A stretch of 64,000 nucleotides of DNA from Planctomycetota bacterium (GTDB lineage Bacteria > Planctomycetota > UBA8742 > UBA2392): contig JAHBXZ010000005.1 in the NCBI GenBank assembly GCA_019636215.1, positions 1 to 64,000 of the forward strand, given 5' to 3'. Position 1 is the stretch's first letter, and the number at the start of each line of letters is the position of its first letter. The notes under the pieces were generated by a model that had not been told where the DNA came from, made no database searches, and saw only the letters and a program-made list of their open reading frames with translations. Made by a program: the position numbers and the translations under genes. Below are positions 61,290 to 64,000 of this stretch, in pieces.

Positions 61290-62723
61290 ATGTCCCACGA
61301 CACTTACCAGCATCCGCTTACCGGCCGTTACGCCGCCAGGGAAATGCGCGAACTGTTCAGCGACCGCCGCCGCTTCGGCCTTTGGCGCCAGTTGTGGGTC
61401 GCACTTGCGGAAAGTGAACGCGAACTGGGCCTGACGCAGATCACCGACGAAGCCCTTGCCCAGATGCGCGCCAACCTGGTGCCGACAGACGACCAGCTGA
61501 AGAAGGCCGCCGAGTACGAAAAGCAGTTCCGCCACGATGTGATGGCCCACGTGCACACCTTTGGCGACGTTTGCCCGGCAGCCAGGGGCATCATTCACCT
61601 TGGCGCGACCAGCTGCTATGTGACGGACAACGCCGATTTGATGCTGATGCGCGAGGGCCTGCGACTGCTGGTCGGCAAGCTGCGCGGTGTGATTGCGGCA
61701 TTTGCGGATTTTGGCCGACGCGAGGCCGACACCGCCTGCGTCGGGGCCACGCACTTTCAAGTCGCCCAGCTCACCACCGTGGGCAAGCGTGCCAGCCTGT
61801 GGCTGCAGGACCTGGTGGCCGACTACCACGAACTTGTGCGCCTGGAAGCGGCCATGCCTCTGCGCGGCGTGAAAGGCACCACCGGCACACAGGCCAGCTT
61901 CCTGGAACTGTTTGACGGCAACGCCGAAAAGGTGCTGGATCTGGAAAAGCGCGTGTGCGCCAAGCTTGGCTTTGCGGGCGCGTTTGCCGTCACCGGCCAG
62001 ACCTACCCGCGCAAGTACGACTACAATGTGCTGTGCGCCGTGGCCGGAATTGGTGTCAGTGCCCAGAAACTGGCCACGGACATCCGGCTGCTGATGGGCC
62101 TTGGTGAACTGGACGAGCCCTTTGAAGACAAGCAGATCGGGTCTTCGGCCATGGCCTACAAACGCAACCCGATGCGAAGCGAGCGCGTGTGCAGCATCGC
62201 GCGCTGGCTGATCAACCTGCCGGCCAATGCCGCAACCACAGCATCCGAACAGTGGCTGGAACGCACGCTGGACGATTCCGCCAACCGGCGCATGAGCATT
62301 CCTGAATCGTTCCTGGCCGCCGACGTCGTGCTGAGCCTGCTGCAGAACATCGGTGCAGGCCTGAAAGCCAACCACGCCGTGATTGCGGCGCGCGTGAAAC
62401 GCGAACTGCCGCTGATGGCCACCGAGGCCGTAATCATGGCCGCCGTGCGCGCCGGCGGCGACCGCCAGCAGGTGCACGAACAGATCCGTGTTCACAGCCA
62501 CGCCGCGATCAGGCGCATGAAAGAAGAAGGCGCACCCGACAACGACCTGCTGTCACGCCTGGCCGCGGACGCCTGCTTCAAGGCCGTGAAGCTGGACGAA
62601 CTGCTTGACCCGGCGCGGTTTGTCGGCCTGGCACCCGCACAAACCCGGGCGTTTCTGCAGACGCAGGTGGCGCCGGTGCTGGCAGCCGGCGCGATCAAAA
62701 CCGGCGAGTCGCTGAACGTGTGA
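61290..62723 (+). CDS. purB: Adenylosuccinate lyase
   Basis: Purine synthesis enzyme (477 aa) that removes fumarate from SAICAR and adenylosuccinate. The fumarase/aspartase signature GSSAMAYKRNPMRSE is clear; catalytic His positions lie in MAHVHTFGD and GATHFQVAQ. Length and pattern (GRYAAREMRELFSDRRRFGLWRQLW opening) are closer to the eukaryote-like PurB type than to the shorter Bacillus type. GGAAGG before ATG at 61290. Confidence 0.95.
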   Translation: MSHDTYQHPLTGRYAAREMRELFSDRRRFGLWRQLWVALAESERELGLTQITDEALAQMRANLVPTDDQLKKAAEYEKQFRHDVMAHVHTFGDVCPAARGIIHLGATSCYVTDNADLMLMREGLRLLVGKLRGVIAAFADFGRREADTACVGATHFQVAQLTTVGKRASLWLQDLVADYHELVRLEAAMPLRGVKGTTGTQASFLELFDGNAEKVLDLEKRVCAKLGFAGAFAVTGQTYPRKYDYNVLCAVAGIGVSAQKLATDIRLLMGLGELDEPFEDKQIGSSAMAYKRNPMRSERVCSIARWLINLPANAATTASEQWLERTLDDSANRRMSIPESFLAADVVLSLLQNIGAGLKANHAVIAARVKRELPLMATEAVIMAAVRAGGDRQQVHEQIRVHSHAAIRRMKEEGAPDNDLLSRLAADACFKAVKLDELLDPARFVGLAPAQTRAFLQTQVAPVLAAGAIKTGESLNV

Positions 62724-62729
62724 AGTGGC

Positions 62730-64000
62730 CTACGGTAGCTTTACGTAGTTGGTGATTGCCCAGGCCCGGAACGAGTTCATGAACGCGGCTTCGTCCATGC
62801 CCAGTTCGGTGTACAGGCGACTGACAATCTCCTGCCCGGTTTCGCCGGGCTTCTTTTCCTTGTTGCGGGCCATGCGTTCTTTGTAGGCACCGTCAAAAAA
62901 CGACTTCAGCTTGTCGCCGTGCTGGTTGACCAGGTAATCGGCATAGGCAAACGACATTGCCATGGTGTCTTCGTTGAAGTCGTTGATGCGCGTCCTGGCA
63001 AGGTCTGACGGCTTGGGCGCCTTGTTTCCGGCCACCTGGATCGCCGCCTTCATGCGCCAGCCCGCGGCACACTCGCCCAGCCCCGGGAAGGACTCGCGGC
63101 CGCCGGTGTCAATGATGCCGCTTTGCTTGACGCCGTAAAACTTGGCGCGGGTGCTGCCGTTCATGTGCACGCTGTTTACATAGCCGAAGCCGCGTTCCAG
63201 CCAGAAGGAACCGTCGCCGACGCGCAGCGACACTTCTTTGCCGGCAATGTCGTGTGCCATGGCATCGCGCAACGTGTAGTCGTTGTCGGCATCGGCATAC
63301 AGCCAGACCGAGCCATAGGGCTTGTAGACCGGCGTACCGCCGCTGACCTTGGAAACTTCGGCGCGGTGCGACGGATCGTCAATGCCGCTGCACTTCTCCA
63401 CGAATGTCGCAAAGCGTTCACGCGTGCCGATCACCGTGAAATGAAGCTTCTGGCCGTCTTCCTTGGGCCCGGCCGTGGCGGTAATGCCCATCAGTTCCAG
63501 CGCGTGGGTGCGGCTGGCCTCGCAGAACTTCGCCAGTTCGGGCGCCCAGGCCTCACTCTTGTCGCCAAGGTCAAGATGCAGCACAAACCAGGCAGTGCGG
63601 CGCTTGGACATCTGGTAGCCGCAGCCCTTTTCGTACTGGCTGACTTCGGGCACCTTTTCAGGGTCAGGGATGGCACCAACGCGCTTGATGCGCAGGGCTT
63701 CGGCCTCGGAATCCAGCGCGTGTTTGAACCAGATTGTGTCGGGATTGGCGCGGGCAACCTTCTGGGCCTCGCGGTGTTCGGGGCAGATGCGCAGCACGTG
63801 AAACAGGGCCAGCAGGCGGGCTTCCGGGGCAAGGGCGGCATCGGCCACGAACTTGAACAGGTTGTCGGCGGCCTTGGTGCGCAGGTCGCGGGTTTCGGTG
63901 ATCAGCTTGGTTTCAATGTCGGCGCGCTTGGATTCATTGACGATGTCCTTCAGCGGGATCATGTCGTCTTCCAGCACCCATTCGTTCTTCTTCTTCTTGA
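62730..64000 (-). CDS. Hypothetical protein, 5' end beyond the window
   Basis: At least 422 residues are visible, and the frame is open to the right edge, where it reads KKKKNEWVLEDD. It contains no recognised domain; segments such as SVWLYADADNDYTLRDAMAHDIAGKEVSLRVGDGSFWLERGFGYVN and YADYLVNQHGDKLKSFFDGAYK suggest a peptidase-MA-like fold of the gluzincin type, but no HExxH is present, so it would be inactive or unrelated. Starts cannot be judged here. Confidence 0.6.
   Translation of the reverse strand, partial: KKKKNEWVLEDDMIPLKDIVNESKRADIETKLITETRDLRTKAADNLFKFVADAALAPEARLLALFHVLRICPEHREAQKVARANPDTIWFKHALDSEAEALRIKRVGAIPDPEKVPEVSQYEKGCGYQMSKRRTAWFVLHLDLGDKSEAWAPELAKFCEASRTHALELMGITATAGPKEDGQKLHFTVIGTRERFATFVEKCSGIDDPSHRAEVSKVSGGTPVYKPYGSVWLYADADNDYTLRDAMAHDIAGKEVSLRVGDGSFWLERGFGYVNSVHMNGSTRAKFYGVKQSGIIDTGGRESFPGLGECAAGWRMKAAIQVAGNKAPKPSDLARTRINDFNEDTMAMSFAYADYLVNQHGDKLKSFFDGAYKERMARNKEKKPGETGQEIVSRLYTELGMDEAAFMNSFRAWAITNYVKLP

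Noticed and set aside
62730..64000. Active zinc peptidase of the MA type
   Set aside because: The fold resemblance is weak and no HExxH motif is in the visible part.

Overview
The window is 64 kb of GC-rich bacterial chromosome (about 60-65% GC by eye) with close gene packing and no phage, plasmid, rRNA or tRNA gene that I could recognise. Gene content is that of a free-living diderm: an LptD-like outer-membrane assembly protein, L,D-transpeptidases and a respiratory/chemiosmotic gene set. The two-domain ThiE, the split ATP synthase locus and the secreted terpene-cyclase-like toroid protein suggest an uncultured member of the Planctomycetota or a related phylum. That placement is inference and could be wrong.

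Region by region. 1-1000: no gene; a MITE-like palindromic element and a 170-bp tandem repeat. 1002-2825: NuoG standing alone. 2849-6915 (minus): a phosphonate/phosphate-type ABC transporter, phnD-phnC-phnE, with a fused double permease. 7331-13460 (minus): an ATP synthase cluster (small membrane protein, atpZ-like, atpI-like, atpB, atpE, atpF, atpH, a lipoprotein, atpA). atpG lies 3 kb further on, after an ECF sigma factor, a three-gene DUF4177-like/cupin/methyltransferase unit and a HigBA toxin-antitoxin pair. 17576-30225 (plus): housekeeping genes holB, lptD-like, ugd, tsaD, a rhomboid protease, hemL, a TPR protein and a DinG-like helicase. 30231-31024: a complete REP-associated tyrosine transposase (RAYT) element. 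31184-35352: secreted repeat/TPR protein, two small coupled genes and the toroid protein. 35449-43181: a ten-gene Mrp/Mbh-type cation/proton antiporter operon. 43162-47338 (minus): a membrane protein, two LysM-YkuD transpeptidases and a radical SAM/SPASM protein. 47409-51823: a metallophosphoesterase and two large parallel beta-helix surface proteins. 51824-54504: repeat-rich DNA around one acetyltransferase gene. 54505-64000: YmdB-type phosphoesterase, a beta-barrel protein, a secreted protein/matrixin pair, a hypothetical protein coupled to thiE, purB, and a partial secreted-type protein running off the right edge.

How the parts fit: ATP synthase, NuoG and the antiporter point to proton/sodium bioenergetics. 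The c subunit lacks the Na+-binding Gln and Ser, so the synthase is probably proton-coupled and the Mrp-like complex would manage Na+/H+ exchange. LptD, Ugd and the transpeptidases serve the envelope; the beta-helix proteins and the matrixin share a Cys-hydrophobic-Arg tail that suggests sorting to the surface.

The most unusual material is non-coding: several families of small structured repeats. They are a RAYT element whose ends are inverted REP hairpins, a pair of long hairpins with conserved loop but different stems, MITE-like mosaics ending in CAGGCTCTGTCGA, period-7 (heptamer) arrays at four intergenic sites, and exactly 10-bp-spaced heptamer triplets.
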